A stretch of DNA of 64,000 nucleotides from Microbaculum marinisediminis (GTDB lineage: Bacteria; Pseudomonadota; Alphaproteobacteria; Rhizobiales; Tepidamorphaceae): the NCBI RefSeq assembly GCF_025397915.1, contig NZ_JALIDZ010000009.1, positions 1 through 64,000 on the forward strand, given 5' to 3'. Below are positions 23,423-32,575 of the stretch, piece after piece. Both the position numbers and the translations under genes were made by a program. The notes under the pieces were generated by a model that saw nothing but the letters and a program-made list of their open reading frames with translations, searched no databases and was not told the DNA's origin. Each line of letters begins with the position of its first letter. Position 1 is the first letter of the stretch.

Positions 23423-26349
23423 TTCGACCGCTCCCGGAACTGGGCGCCGTAGGTCGAGACCTCGGGCGCCGCCGGCAGCACGGCATGGCTGATCGGCTCG
23501 TAGCGCGGTGCCGTATCGCCGGCCTCTTCGGGCGCGGCCTTTTCGATACGGACGCGCAGGTCGTACCAGGCCGCCTGCCCGGTGACGGGATCGGAATTGG
23601 AGAAGCGGTAGCCGCCACCGCGCTCGGGCAGAAGCTCGGCGATCAGGTGGTTGAGCAGGAAGCCGCGGGTTGCCTCCGGCGCGTCGTCGGCAAGGTTCCA
23701 CGCGCCCGAGCGCTTGCCGATGGCGTTCCAGGTCCACACGGTGTCGGCGTTGCAGCCATCCATCAGCTGGATCTGGCACTTGACGCGGCCGGTCGGGCTC
23801 GACACCCAGACCCAGTCATCGTCGGCAAGCCCCATCGCGAGCGCCCTGTCTCGGTTCATGAACAGGCGATTGAACCCGTGGATCTGGCGCAGCCAGGCGT
23901 TCTGCGAGCCCCACGAATGATACATCGCCATCGGCCGCTGGGTGATGGCATAGAGCGGGAATTCGGCCGCATCGACGGTCTCCTGCTCGAGCGGGGTCGA
24001 CCAGAACGGCAGCGGATCGAAATGCGTCTCCACACGGGCGCGATGCGTCTCCGGCGGCTGCACCTCGCCGTGCCCCTGCGCCGCCAGACGGAACTTCTGC
24101 AGCGTTTCCGAATAGAGCTCGAAGGTCAGCCGCGCGTCCGACCGCACGAAGCCCATCGAGACCGCCCAGTCCAGATACTCGGCGTTGGCGTGCTTGAAGT
24201 AGCGCTGGCCGGGCTTCAGATGATGGACGCAGAACGAGCCGTTCTCGATGTAGCGGTCGAGCTGGTCGGGATTCGGATCGCCGGTTCCGAACTCGGAGCC
24301 GTCCTTGCCGCGCCAGCCGGCGAGCGGGCCGATCCCGGGCAGCCGCTCGTGGTTGACGATGTAGTCGGGATAGCCGCCGGGATATTTCGGGCTGCCGTCC
24401 TCGTTGACGAAGCCGGGCAGCTTCAGCCGCGCGCCGAGATCGATCAGCACTTCCTGGAACGGCCGCACGTCGCGGTCCGGCTTGACCACCGGATGGCGGA
24501 TCGCGTCGGCCGGCCCCTCGGGCTCGGAGATCGGCCGGTCGAGCAGCGAGATACAGTCCCACCGCTCCAGATAGGTGGTGTCGGGAAGGATCAGGTCGGC
24601 GTAGGCGACCATCTCCGAGTAGTAGGCGTCCGAATAGATGATGCGCGGGATCTTGTAGGCGCCGGTCCAGGGATCCTTGTCGGTCAGGTGCTTGAGCGTG
24701 TCGGCGGTGTTCATCGCCGAGTTCCAGCTCATGTTGGCCATGTACAGAAACAGGACCTCGATCGGATAGGGCGTCCCGAGCGCGGCGTTCGTGGTGACCA
24801 TGTGCATGAGACCGTGGGCCGACAGCGGGGCGTCCCAGCTGAACGCCTTGTCGATGCGCTGCGGGCGGCCGTTGCGGTCGATCAGCAGGTCTTCGGGGCC
24901 GGTCGGAAAGCCGAGATGCGGGCCGCCGAGCGGCTCGTCGGGGAGAACCTCGCCGGGCTTGCCGCGCGGCTTCAGGCGCGGCGGGATGCACTTGGGATAC
25001 GGCGCCTTGTAGCGGAAGCCGCCGGGGCTATCGATGGTGCCGAGCAGGATCTGCAGGATGTGGATCAGCCGGCAGGTGTGGAAACCGTTCGAATGCGCCG
25101 AGATGCCGCGCATCGCGTGCATGGAGACCGGGCGGCCAACCATCTTGTCATGGCGGCGGCCATAGATATCGGTCCACGGAATGTCGAGCACCACCTCCTG
25201 CTCGAAGGCCGCCTCGGCGAGTTCGGCGGCGATCCGCCGGATCGTGTCGGCCGCCACGCCGGTCTCGCGTTCTGCCCGCTCGGGGGCGTAGTCGACCGAC
25301 AGATAGCGCTTGGCGAGAAGTTCGAAGACCGGAACCGCCTTGCGCCCGTCGGCAAGGGTGAACTCGCCGTGCAGGGCCGGGGCGATGTCGGGCTTGCGGG
25401 CGGTGACAAAGGCCTTGGTCGTGGTGTCGTATGCGAGCGGCCGGTCCTTGTCGTCGCGCACGATCAGCCCGTCGTCCGCAGCGCCGGGATCCTGGATCAC
25501 CAGCCAGGGGGCGTTCGAATAGCGTACGAGATAGTCGAGGTCGATCTTGCGGGTGCGCAGCAATTCGTGGATGAGCGCGCCGACGAACAGGCCGTCCGTG
25601 CCCGGCTTGATGCCGACCCACTCGTCGGCCACGGCGTTGTAGCCGGTGCGCACGGGGTTGATCGACACCACCTTGGCGCCGCGCTCCTTGAGCTTGCCAA
25701 GGCCGACCTTGATCGGATTGGAGGCGTGGTCCTCGGCAACGCCGAACAGCAGGAAATAGCGGGTGTGGTCCCAGTCAGGCTCGCCGAACTCCCAGAACGA
25801 GCCGCCGAACGTGTAGAGACCGGCGGCAGCCATGTTGACCGAGCAGAAACCGCCGTGCGCGGCGTAGTTCGGGGTGCCGTACTGGATCGCCCACCAGCCG
25901 GTGAGCGACTGCGACTGGTCGCGGCCGGTGAAGAAAGCCAGCCGGCGCGGGTCGGACTTGCGCACGTCGCCGAGCCATTCGGTGGCGAGCCCCAGCGCCT
26001 CCTCCCAGCTGATCTCCTTGAACTCGCCGCTGCCGCGCTCGCCGACGCGCAGCAGCGGGGCGCGCAGCCGGGCCGGCGAATAATGCTGCATGATGCCGGC
26101 CGAGCCCTTGCCGCAGACCACGCCGCGATTGACCGGGTGGTCTCGGTTGCCGTCGATGTAGCGGACCTTGCCGTCCTTCAGGTGGACGCGAATGCCGCAT
26201 CGGCAGGCGCACATGTAGCAGGTGGTACGCTCGACCGTGTCGGCGACCTGCGGCGAGGTGTCGACGCCGTCGCCTTCGTCAGGCGCAGCGGTAACGGCCA
26301 GCGGAGCCTGCGTAGCCCTGCTGTTGGCTCCAGCGGAGGAAGAACTCAT
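23419..26349 (-). CDS. soeA: SoeA, molybdopterin catalytic subunit of sulfite-oxidizing enzyme
   Basis: A 976-aa molybdopterin oxidoreductase of the DMSO reductase superfamily that oxidises sulfite to sulfate in the cytoplasm. The N-terminal [4Fe-4S] motif CYMCACRCGI ... GVVCGKG is intact. Next come RDQSQSLTGWWA, GGFCSVNM at the expected Mo-ligand region, the central AHSNGFHTCR segment, and a C-terminal molydopterin dinucleotide-binding domain beginning near YAITQRPMAMYHSWGSQNAW. No Tat signal is present, which separates it from periplasmic relatives such as PsrA/PhsA. The first about 40 residues are a Ser/Ala-rich extension. Start ATG 26349 overlaps the preceding small gene (TAATG). Confidence 0.92.
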   Translation of the reverse strand: MSSSSAGANSRATQAPLAVTAAPDEGDGVDTSPQVADTVERTTCYMCACRCGIRVHLKDGKVRYIDGNRDHPVNRGVVCGKGSAGIMQHYSPARLRAPLLRVGERGSGEFKEISWEEALGLATEWLGDVRKSDPRRLAFFTGRDQSQSLTGWWAIQYGTPNYAAHGGFCSVNMAAAGLYTFGGSFWEFGEPDWDHTRYFLLFGVAEDHASNPIKVGLGKLKERGAKVVSINPVRTGYNAVADEWVGIKPGTDGLFVGALIHELLRTRKIDLDYLVRYSNAPWLVIQDPGAADDGLIVRDDKDRPLAYDTTTKAFVTARKPDIAPALHGEFTLADGRKAVPVFELLAKRYLSVDYAPERAERETGVAADTIRRIAAELAEAAFEQEVVLDIPWTDIYGRRHDKMVGRPVSMHAMRGISAHSNGFHTCRLIHILQILLGTIDSPGGFRYKAPYPKCIPPRLKPRGKPGEVLPDEPLGGPHLGFPTGPEDLLIDRNGRPQRIDKAFSWDAPLSAHGLMHMVTTNAALGTPYPIEVLFLYMANMSWNSAMNTADTLKHLTDKDPWTGAYKIPRIIYSDAYYSEMVAYADLILPDTTYLERWDCISLLDRPISEPEGPADAIRHPVVKPDRDVRPFQEVLIDLGARLKLPGFVNEDGSPKYPGGYPDYIVNHERLPGIGPLAGWRGKDGSEFGTGDPNPDQLDRYIENGSFCVHHLKPGQRYFKHANAEYLDWAVSMGFVRSDARLTFELYSETLQKFRLAAQGHGEVQPPETHRARVETHFDPLPFWSTPLEQETVDAAEFPLYAITQRPMAMYHSWGSQNAWLRQIHGFNRLFMNRDRALAMGLADDDWVWVSSPTGRVKCQIQLMDGCNADTVWTWNAIGKRSGAWNLADDAPEATRGFLLNHLIAELLPERGGGYRFSNSDPVTGQAAWYDLRVRIEKAAPEEAGDTAPRYEPISHAVLPAAPEVSTYGAQFRERSK

Positions 26350-26543
26350 TATGCCAGCGGCTCAATCCGCATTTCGAGGCGCTCTTTGGCGCGCGTTTTC
26401 GGTCCGGGTCCGCGCATATAGTGCTTCTCCGGGTGATAGCGCTCGGCACCCGCCGGGGGCGCTTTCTTCAGCGGTCTACGGAACCAGTTCTTAACACGTT
26501 CCAGGAGGCCGGGTTCGGACGATTTCTTGGTCTGGCCGTTCAT
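26349..26543 (-). CDS. Small basic protein upstream of soeA
   Basis: A 64-aa protein with many Lys and Arg residues. It has an amphipathic helix (GLLERVKNWFRRPLKK) and a second part ERYHPEKHYMRGPGPKTRAK, with no cysteine and no domain I recognise. Its stop codon overlaps the soeA start (TAATG), so it is translationally coupled and probably the first gene of the soe operon. A role in SoeABC maturation or membrane docking is possible but only inferred. The ribosome binding site before ATG 26543 is weak. Confidence 0.65.
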   Translation of the reverse strand: MNGQTKKSSEPGLLERVKNWFRRPLKKAPPAGAERYHPEKHYMRGPGPKTRAKERLEMRIEPLA

Positions 26544-26623
26544 TTCGATTCTTGTCCAGTTAGCGAGCCGCCACTGTGCCAAGTTTAAAATAATCGTTCC
26601 AACATATTATTTTTGTCTTTTTC

Positions 26624-26638
26624 ATCGAAATTATCGAT
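26624..26638. promoter_or_regulatory. Candidate LysR-type site upstream of the soe operon
   Basis: ATCG-AAATTAT-CGAT is a perfect 4+4 inverted repeat with a 7-bp centre, of the T-N11-A form recognised by LysR regulators. It sits in a very AT-rich 60-bp stretch upstream of the soe operon start. The same architecture occurs at 33515-33529 in front of the LysR gene of this island. Confidence 0.5.
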
Positions 26639-26709
26639 TGATCGACTTTCGCCCATTGGACGATGCGGGACGCCTTGGAAATCGTCGGCCGCCAGCACCG
26701 GACGGCCAC

Positions 26710-27471
26710 TCATTCCGGAGCGACGATGCGCGCTTCGGTGGCGAAGCCCCAGGCCGGATCAAACCGGTGAACGTAGTAGACCGGGACCGTCTTCATGCGC
26801 TCGGGATAGTCGCCCTTGCGCAGGGTCGTCGCGATACAGGGCATCACGGCAACGGGAATGCATCCGACATGGCCGGCGGTGCCGCGGTGAACATGGCCGC
26901 AGAACATTGCGGCTACCCGGTTGGAGTGCTGCACGGTCCGCGCCAGCCGCTCCATCATCTCGGGCTTTTCGAAATTGAACGGATCGGGTCCGACCTTGAC
27001 CTCGAACGGCGGATGATGCGCGAGAACGGCGATCTGCTTGCTGGTCTCGGCGTCGATCAGCTCCATAAGATCCCTGGCCCGCTGCGGACAGAAGTCGCCC
27101 TTGTTGCTGCCGGCGTTCAGGGTATCGGCGGCGATCAGCCTGACGGGATAGTCCTCGATCGCGTACTGGACGAAGTCGGAGCCCGGTTCGAGATAGCCGC
27201 GCGGAGAGAAGGCGGCGCGCAGGTTCGTCCGGTCGTCCTTGTTGCCGGGAATGATATAGACCGGCGCGCGGGCCTGCGCGAGGATGCGGACCGCCTCCGC
27301 GTACTCGTCCTGCCGGGCGTTGTGAACGATATCGCCAGTGTGGACGATCACGTCCGGCAGCGGATCAAGCGCGTTGATATCCGCGATCGTGACTTCGAAA
27401 TCGCGTATCCGCCGGTCGGCATCCGGCGTGTCCAGCGCGATATGCGTATCGGAGATCTGCGCGATTATCAT
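26710..27471 (-). CDS. Metallophosphoesterase (cyclic-nucleotide phosphodiesterase-like)
   Basis: A 253-aa calcineurin-like metallophosphoesterase. All five metal motifs are visible: DTHIALD near residue 9, VIVHTGDIVH, PGNKDD, AVLAHHPPF and MFCGHVHRG. It is closest in look to CpdA-type 3',5'-cyclic nucleotide phosphodiesterases, though the substrate is not proven. It starts 20 bp after sat and looks like the last gene of the apr-sat unit. It might instead act on phosphorylated products linked to APS metabolism; that is speculation. Confidence 0.85.
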   Translation of the reverse strand: MIIAQISDTHIALDTPDADRRIRDFEVTIADINALDPLPDVIVHTGDIVHNARQDEYAEAVRILAQARAPVYIIPGNKDDRTNLRAAFSPRGYLEPGSDFVQYAIEDYPVRLIAADTLNAGSNKGDFCPQRARDLMELIDAETSKQIAVLAHHPPFEVKVGPDPFNFEKPEMMERLARTVQHSNRVAAMFCGHVHRGTAGHVGCIPVAVMPCIATTLRKGDYPERMKTVPVYYVHRFDPAWGFATEARIVAPE

Positions 27472-27491
27472 GCAGCCGACCGCTCGCCCGC

Positions 27492-28664
27492 CTAGCGCAG
27501 GCTGGCGTAGTACTCCTTGAGGATCGCCACCACCTCCGGCCGGCTGAACTCCGGCGGAATGTCGGCATTGGAGGAGAGCATCTCGCGCTGCTGCGTGCCG
27601 GAGATCGAAATGTGGTGTTCGGGATCGTGCGGACAGGTCTTCGCCGTGGCCATCCCGTAGCACTTGCGGCAATAGAACGTGATGTCGATCTTCAGCGGCT
27701 TGGTCTGCAGCGCGCCCGGCCACAGCTCGTCGAAGATGTGATGGGCGTCGAACGGGCCGTAGTAGCTGCCGACGCCGGCGTGGTCGCGCCCGACGATCAG
27801 GTGCGAGCAGCCGAAATTCTGACGGATGAGCGCATGCAGCAGCGCCTCGCGCGGGCCGGCATAGCGCATCTCGATCGGATAGCCCGCCTGAACGATCGTC
27901 CCGGGGCGGAAGTAATTGTCGATCATCGCCTGGATGGCCCGGGTCCGCACATCGGCGGGAATGTCGCCGGCCTTCAGTTTCCCCAGCACCTGATGGATGA
28001 AGACACCGTCCATGACCTCGATGGCGATCTTCACCAGATGCTCGTGGCTGCGATGCATGGGATTACGGGTCTGGAAGGCGGCGACGTTCGACCAGCCCTT
28101 CTCCAGGAACATCGCCCGCGACTGGGCGGGCCGAATGTAGAGATCCGGATACTTCTCGGGATACTGGCCTTCGCTCAGAACCATGACCCGTCCGGCCAGG
28201 TTGACGTCGCCCTGGGCAAGCACCTTTTCCACGCCGGGATGCTTCGGATCGGTGGTGCGATAGACGTGCTCGGCCTCAAGCTGCTTGTCGATGCCGTACT
28301 TCTCGCGGACCTCCATGATCGCCAGCGCTTCGCCGGTCTCCGCGTCGACGAGCGCGACCTCCTCCTCGAGGCGGATGCCGTCGGCGAGATCCTTGTCGAC
28401 CGGCAACGTGATCGGGATCGGCCAAAAGACGCCGTCGGCCATCTTCATGTCTAGGCAGGCGCCGCGCCAGTCGTCATGCCCCATGAAGCCGTCGAGCGGG
28501 GTATAGGCCCCCATCGCCAGCATGAAGACGTCGGAGACGGCCCGCGAATCCAGGGGTACCTTCTTCAGCGTCTCCGCGCGTGCGCGCTCCTCGGCCCGTT
28601 CGGTCTGCGGCAGCAGGAGCGGCTTGAGCTGCTCGGAATTGTGCGGCGGCACGAGCTGAGGCAT
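27492..28664 (-). CDS. sat: Sulfate adenylyltransferase (dissimilatory, homo-oligomeric Sat)
   Basis: A 390-aa ATP sulfurylase of the Sat type, without a fused APS kinase. It has the nucleotide-binding [11 protein letters not shown] (the HxxH-like motif here begins after NPM), GRDHAGVG, the PFDAHHIF region, and a C-terminal zinc-type cysteine set (FYCRKC ... CPHD). With Apr it runs in the direction APS plus pyrophosphate to sulfate plus ATP, giving substrate-level phosphorylation during sulfite oxidation. AGGAAGGA lies before ATG 28664. Co-transcription with aprMBA is likely. Confidence 0.95.
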   Translation of the reverse strand: MPQLVPPHNSEQLKPLLLPQTERAEERARAETLKKVPLDSRAVSDVFMLAMGAYTPLDGFMGHDDWRGACLDMKMADGVFWPIPITLPVDKDLADGIRLEEEVALVDAETGEALAIMEVREKYGIDKQLEAEHVYRTTDPKHPGVEKVLAQGDVNLAGRVMVLSEGQYPEKYPDLYIRPAQSRAMFLEKGWSNVAAFQTRNPMHRSHEHLVKIAIEVMDGVFIHQVLGKLKAGDIPADVRTRAIQAMIDNYFRPGTIVQAGYPIEMRYAGPREALLHALIRQNFGCSHLIVGRDHAGVGSYYGPFDAHHIFDELWPGALQTKPLKIDITFYCRKCYGMATAKTCPHDPEHHISISGTQQREMLSSNADIPPEFSRPEVVAILKEYYASLR

Positions 28665-28856
28665 GGCAAGTCCTTCCTGATATCGAGCGGTGTCCGACGG
28701 GACGGTCATTGCTGGCTGATCCGGCTGGCGGGGGGCACCGGGCGGCAACGCTCCCGGCGCAGATCGTGAAGCGGGCAATCACCGCCGACGGAATCCCGTG
28801 CACGCGGTTCGGATCGCAGCCACGCGATCCTGCCTGTCCGCGCTACGGCGAAACCG

Positions 28857-29015
28857 CTACGGCCGTTTCGGGGTCTTGTATTCGACTTCCTTCTGGAACG
28901 AATCCCAGACGGTCTCGTAGCCGACGAACCCCTTTTCGTTGGGCTCCATCTGGCGCGTCTTCACGAAGCGCGACTGGCCCTCGGGAACTTTTTGGACGGG
29001 TTTTTTCTCGCTCAT
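28857..29015 (-). CDS. 52-aa unknown protein upstream of sat
   Basis: A small gene found by reading the gap between fkbp and sat. It encodes 52 aa starting MSEKKPVQKVPEG and ending EVEYKTPKRP, with a central QMEPNEKGFVGYETVWDSF. AAAAGGTGA lies a few bases before ATG 29015, and codon use is normal (GC-rich third positions). Highly charged, no cysteine, no membrane segment. The family is unknown to me. Its place in the apr-sat operon suggests an accessory to Apr or Sat. Confidence 0.6.
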   Translation of the reverse strand: MSEKKPVQKVPEGQSRFVKTRQMEPNEKGFVGYETVWDSFQKEVEYKTPKRP

Positions 29016-29179
29016 GAGTCACCTTTTGCCAAGAAACCGGGATTGCCACCGAAAGAGGCCGATACTTGTCGGATATCATTCATGGCATTGCTCGAATGTG
29101 GGCTCGAATGCGGTCGATCGGTCCGACCTGCCTGAGGACACCTGCATCGGATCACTGAAAACTGGATCGGCATCGCTGC

Positions 29180-29689
29180 TCAGACCGGTCTCGTGAGGGA
29201 CGGGTCGATATCCGGCTGCGCTCCGATCGTCCCGCCGGCCCTCGTCTCCTCATCGGTCGCGTCGCGCACGGTCAGTATCTCGAGCGTGAACACGACCTCC
29301 CTGCCGCAAAGCGGATTGTTGCCATCGACGGTGAGGGTCTTGTCGTCCATCCGCGTCACGAGGAAGCTGCGGGTCTGGCCCTTGTCGTTTTCCATGAGGA
29401 TGGAGGTGCCGACCTGCCGATACTCCTCGGGAACGTTCTCGATGTGGTCGGTGAAAACCAGCGACTCGTCCCTGGCGCCGTAGATCTGGTTGCCGTCGAT
29501 CGGCACCTCGATCACGTCGCCGACGGCCTTGCCCTCCAGCTCCTTGTGGACGTACGGGGCCAGGATCTCGTTGTGTCCGTGAACGTAGCCCAACGGGAAT
29601 TCGACCTTGGTCAGGACGTGCCCCGACTTCCTGTCGGTCACCTTGTAGGTCAACTCGACGAACTTGCCGTCCTGGATGGTTTCACTCAT
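29180..29689 (-). CDS. FKBP-type peptidyl-prolyl isomerase (SlyD-like)
   Basis: A 169-aa cytoplasmic FKBP with an insert-in-flap domain, SlyD-like in layout. It has the VELTYKVTDRKSG start, PLGYVHGHNEILAPYVHKELEGKAVGD core, an IF-domain from about residue 65 to 125, and the late CGREVVFTLEIL strand. It lacks the His-rich metal tail of E. coli SlyD. It would assist folding or cofactor insertion. It lies in the apr-sat unit, which suggests an Apr or Sat client; that link is inference. Confidence 0.85.
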   Translation of the reverse strand: MSETIQDGKFVELTYKVTDRKSGHVLTKVEFPLGYVHGHNEILAPYVHKELEGKAVGDVIEVPIDGNQIYGARDESLVFTDHIENVPEEYRQVGTSILMENDKGQTRSFLVTRMDDKTLTVDGNNPLCGREVVFTLEILTVRDATDEETRAGGTIGAQPDIDPSLTRPV

Positions 29690-29709
29690 GCCGGGTTCGA
29701 TCCCATCGC

Positions 29710-30060
29710 TCAGAAAATGGAGGCCCCGAAGATCCTGACCTCGCCATCTTCATAGCCGAGGACAAGTCTTCCGAGCCATTCGCCCGCCTTGTTGGTGCTC
29801 CGTTGCCGGTACAGAACCGTGACATACTCGCCCCGGCGGATCACACCAAGATTGTCGATGTCTTCGGAGAGGCTTCGCGCCAGTTCGCTGTTGGCGAACT
29901 GATGCCCCACCGCGACCTGGTTCATCGCCAGCGCCAGAGACGTGGAAAAGTTCCTGACGAACTCTCCGTACTTGCCTTCGTTCGAGTGCTTGACGAGGTC
30001 GCGCCACAGCGGATCGGCTATGGCCAGGATTTCCTCGTCGGTCTTTTCGATAATGTTCAC
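29710..30060 (-). CDS. Unknown protein downstream of aprA
   Basis: About 116 aa, with no family recognised. The N-terminal half is helical (EEILAIADPLWRDLVKHSNEGKYGEFVRNFS). The C-terminal half is beta-rich (YVTVLYRQRST, EWLGRLVLGYEDGEVRIFGASIF). The overall plan recalls small SnoaL/NTF2-like alpha+beta proteins, but no motif proves this. The start is set at GTG 30060 after an AGAGAG sequence; the frame is open from ATG 30120. It lies 125 bp after aprA and 20 bp before the FKBP gene. Confidence 0.65.
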   Translation of the reverse strand: MNIIEKTDEEILAIADPLWRDLVKHSNEGKYGEFVRNFSTSLALAMNQVAVGHQFANSELARSLSEDIDNLGVIRRGEYVTVLYRQRSTNKAGEWLGRLVLGYEDGEVRIFGASIF

Positions 30061-30185
30061 GCGCGGCTCTCTGTCACCGTAGGACACCAGCTCGACCGGG
30101 GGCGTCAAAAAGATCGCCACGCGCCCTGCTGGTCTTCTTCGTGCCCGGGCGGACGTCCAAAGCGAGGCGCCGCCCGGGGATAGTG

Positions 30186-32054
30186 CTACTCGTCCTCACC
30201 GACCAGGTGATAACAAGGCGCCTTCTCCATGGTGTATTCACCGGTGTTCGGATCGCGACGCGAAACGGTCAGAACGTGCCAGTTCTCGTCGTCCACCTTC
30301 ATGGCGTCGCCCCGGTAATAGTAGCCCGGCCAGCGCGTCTCCTTGCGGAACAGGGTGTGCTGGGTGACGCACTCCGCGGCGCGATGACGGTGCTTCAGTT
30401 CCCACGCCCGCAGCAGCTCGTGAATATCCTTGGCGGCGATGCTCTGGAGGTCCTCCTCCAGGATCTTGAGCTTCTTCAGACCGATATGGAGGAGCTTCTC
30501 GTTGGTCATGTAGCTGACCGTCACGCCACCGCAGTACTCGTCCATCAACTTCTGCAGGCGATCCAGCCCCTGCTTGGGATTGATGTAGTGCGGATTGACA
30601 TCGCCCGCGACGATCTCGTTGCGGTAGATCTTGTAATGCTCAAGCGGCGTGTAGATCTCTTTCCTGCGGCGGCTTATCTGCTCGTCGGACACGACGATGC
30701 CCTCGGCTTTGCCGTCGTCGATGTACTTGCAGGCGGCCTTCGCGGCGAGGCGCCCCTCGGTGAACGAGCCGGACGAGAAGGCGTGCGGGGTGCCGCCGAC
30801 CGCGTCGCCGGCGCCGAACAGGCCTTCGATCGTCGTCATCCTGTTGTAGCCCCAGAAGTACTCGGGCGGCGAAATGTCCTCCGGCCCCGAGCACCAAGCG
30901 CCCGAGCAGGTCGCGTGCGAGCCCATGACGTAGGGCTCGGAGGTGGTCAGTTCCGGGTTCTCGTATTTAGGGTCCACATCGGTGGCGGCCCACAGGACCG
31001 CCTGGCCGACGGTCATGCCGAGGAAGTTTTCCCAACCAACCTCTTCCAGATGCGGATCCTGGAAGGCGTGCATGGTCACCATGTGAATGGGGCCACGGCC
31101 GGCATTCACCTCACTGATCAAGGCATGGTTGCGCAGGCAGGTCGGGATCGGCCTGTGGGTCAGGTGCGAGGCTTCCGGATCCAGGTATTCCTTGCCGACC
31201 ATCTTCTGGAGTTCGGGGAACCACTTGGATTCGTACTCTTCGCCCAGACCGTTCTGCGTGTAGGTCTTCAGGTGCAGGAAGTAGGCGCCGACCGGGCCGT
31301 ACCCGTCCTTGAAGCGCGCCAGCACGATGCGGTTTTCCATCTGCGTCATCTTGGCGCCGGCCTCGATCATCAGGCCGTAGGCAGACGCGGACGACCAGGG
31401 CGCATACCAGGTGCGGCCCGATCCCTCGCCGACCGAACGCGGCTTGAAGATGTTGGAGGCCCCGCCCGCGCCGCAGATCACGGTCTTGGACTTGAAGACG
31501 TGGTAGTTGCCGGTGCGGACGTTGAAGCCGACGGCGCCGGCGACCCGGTTCTCCTTGCTGTCGTCCATCAGCAGATGGGTGACGCAGATGCGGTTGAACA
31601 CCTTGTCGGCGGATTTCTTGGCGGCCTCGGCCACGATGGGCTTGTAGGACTCGCCGTGGATCATGATCTGCCATCGCCCTTCACGCAGATAGGTCCCCGT
31701 TTTCGGGTTCCGCATGATGGGCAGGCCCCACTCCTCGAACTGGTGCACCGTGGAGTCGACGTGGCGGGCCATGTCGAACAGCAGGTCTTCCCGCACGAGG
31801 CCCATCAGGTCGATGCGCGCGTAGCGGACATGGTCCTCCGGGTTATTCTCTCCCCAGCGGGTGCCCATGTAGCAGTTGATGGCGTACAGCCCCTGGGCGA
31901 CCGCTCCGGAGCGATCGATATTGGCCTTCTCGGCAATGACAATCTTCTTGTCCTGCCCCCAGAACCGCGCCTCCCAGGCGGCACCGGTGCCGCCAAGACC
32001 CGCACCGACGACCAGAATATCAATGCCGTCTTCGACGATCGTTTTGTAAGCCAT
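30186..32054 (-). CDS. aprA: Adenylylsulfate (APS) reductase alpha subunit
   Basis: A 622-aa FAD enzyme of the fumarate-reductase superfamily that interconverts sulfite plus AMP and APS, here probably running in the oxidative direction. Seen: the N-terminal FAD motif VVGAGLGGTGAAWEARFWG, the RSGAVAQGLYAINCYMG loop, NRICVTHLLMD, VICGAGGASNIFKPRS, GLFGAGDAVGGTPHAFSSGSF and a C-terminal HLVGEDE. Length matches dissimilatory AprA. Its start overlaps the aprB stop by one base (TGATG). Confidence 0.96.
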   Translation of the reverse strand: MAYKTIVEDGIDILVVGAGLGGTGAAWEARFWGQDKKIVIAEKANIDRSGAVAQGLYAINCYMGTRWGENNPEDHVRYARIDLMGLVREDLLFDMARHVDSTVHQFEEWGLPIMRNPKTGTYLREGRWQIMIHGESYKPIVAEAAKKSADKVFNRICVTHLLMDDSKENRVAGAVGFNVRTGNYHVFKSKTVICGAGGASNIFKPRSVGEGSGRTWYAPWSSASAYGLMIEAGAKMTQMENRIVLARFKDGYGPVGAYFLHLKTYTQNGLGEEYESKWFPELQKMVGKEYLDPEASHLTHRPIPTCLRNHALISEVNAGRGPIHMVTMHAFQDPHLEEVGWENFLGMTVGQAVLWAATDVDPKYENPELTTSEPYVMGSHATCSGAWCSGPEDISPPEYFWGYNRMTTIEGLFGAGDAVGGTPHAFSSGSFTEGRLAAKAACKYIDDGKAEGIVVSDEQISRRRKEIYTPLEHYKIYRNEIVAGDVNPHYINPKQGLDRLQKLMDEYCGGVTVSYMTNEKLLHIGLKKLKILEEDLQSIAAKDIHELLRAWELKHRHRAAECVTQHTLFRKETRWPGYYYRGDAMKVDDENWHVLTVSRRDPNTGEYTMEKAPCYHLVGEDE

Positions 32055-32533
32055 CAGTAATACACGCCTTTCTTCATCTTGAGACCGTTGGTCTCCAGCG
32101 TATGCAAACCGCCGTCATCCATGCGGATGTACTTCGGCTCGTTGTACAACAGCTGGCTGTCGCGCATTTCCTGACTGGGCCCGGGAACCTCCGCGAGCTG
32201 CGGGATCGCCTGCCCCCAGGGCTTGGTGGTGATGGGTGACAGGAAGTCCTTTTCCGTGCCGTTCCGGAACTTGATCCTCCAGGCGATCGTGCCCTTCTCC
32301 TCGTCGCGGTCGACGCGAACGCTGTGACCGAGGGGAGCGAAATCGGCATAGCCGCGCACGTCGATCGCATGCTGCGGGCACGCCTTGACGCAGGAGTAGC
32401 ACTCCCAGCACATGTTCGGCTCGATGTTGTAGGCGCGCCGATAGGTCTTATCGATGTGCATGATGTCCGAGGGACAGATGTCGACGCAGTGTCCGCACCC
32501 GTCGCACCGTGTCATATAGACGAATGTAGGCAT
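32054..32533 (-). CDS. aprB: Adenylylsulfate (APS) reductase beta subunit
   Basis: A 159-aa ferredoxin-like AprB with two [4Fe-4S] motifs, CDGCGHCVDICP near residue 10 and CWECYSCVKACP near residue 43. The C-terminal arm (ITTKPWGQAIPQLAEVPGPS) is the tail that wraps AprA in known structures. It carries electrons between the AprA flavin and the membrane partner AprM. It starts 42 bp after aprM. Confidence 0.96.
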   Translation of the reverse strand: MPTFVYMTRCDGCGHCVDICPSDIMHIDKTYRRAYNIEPNMCWECYSCVKACPQHAIDVRGYADFAPLGHSVRVDRDEEKGTIAWRIKFRNGTEKDFLSPITTKPWGQAIPQLAEVPGPSQEMRDSQLLYNEPKYIRMDDGGLHTLETNGLKMKKGVYY

Positions 32534-32575
32534 AAGCCGGCTCCTTGTCTGTTCGAAGCGAACGTGCGGGCTGCG

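Noticed and set aside
23404-26421. Open frame of about 1000 codons on the plus strand opposite soeA
   Set aside because: It is the antisense shadow of a GC-rich gene; its sequence is low-complexity (Arg, Gly, Val, Asp rich) with no domain, while soeA on the minus strand has all expected motifs.
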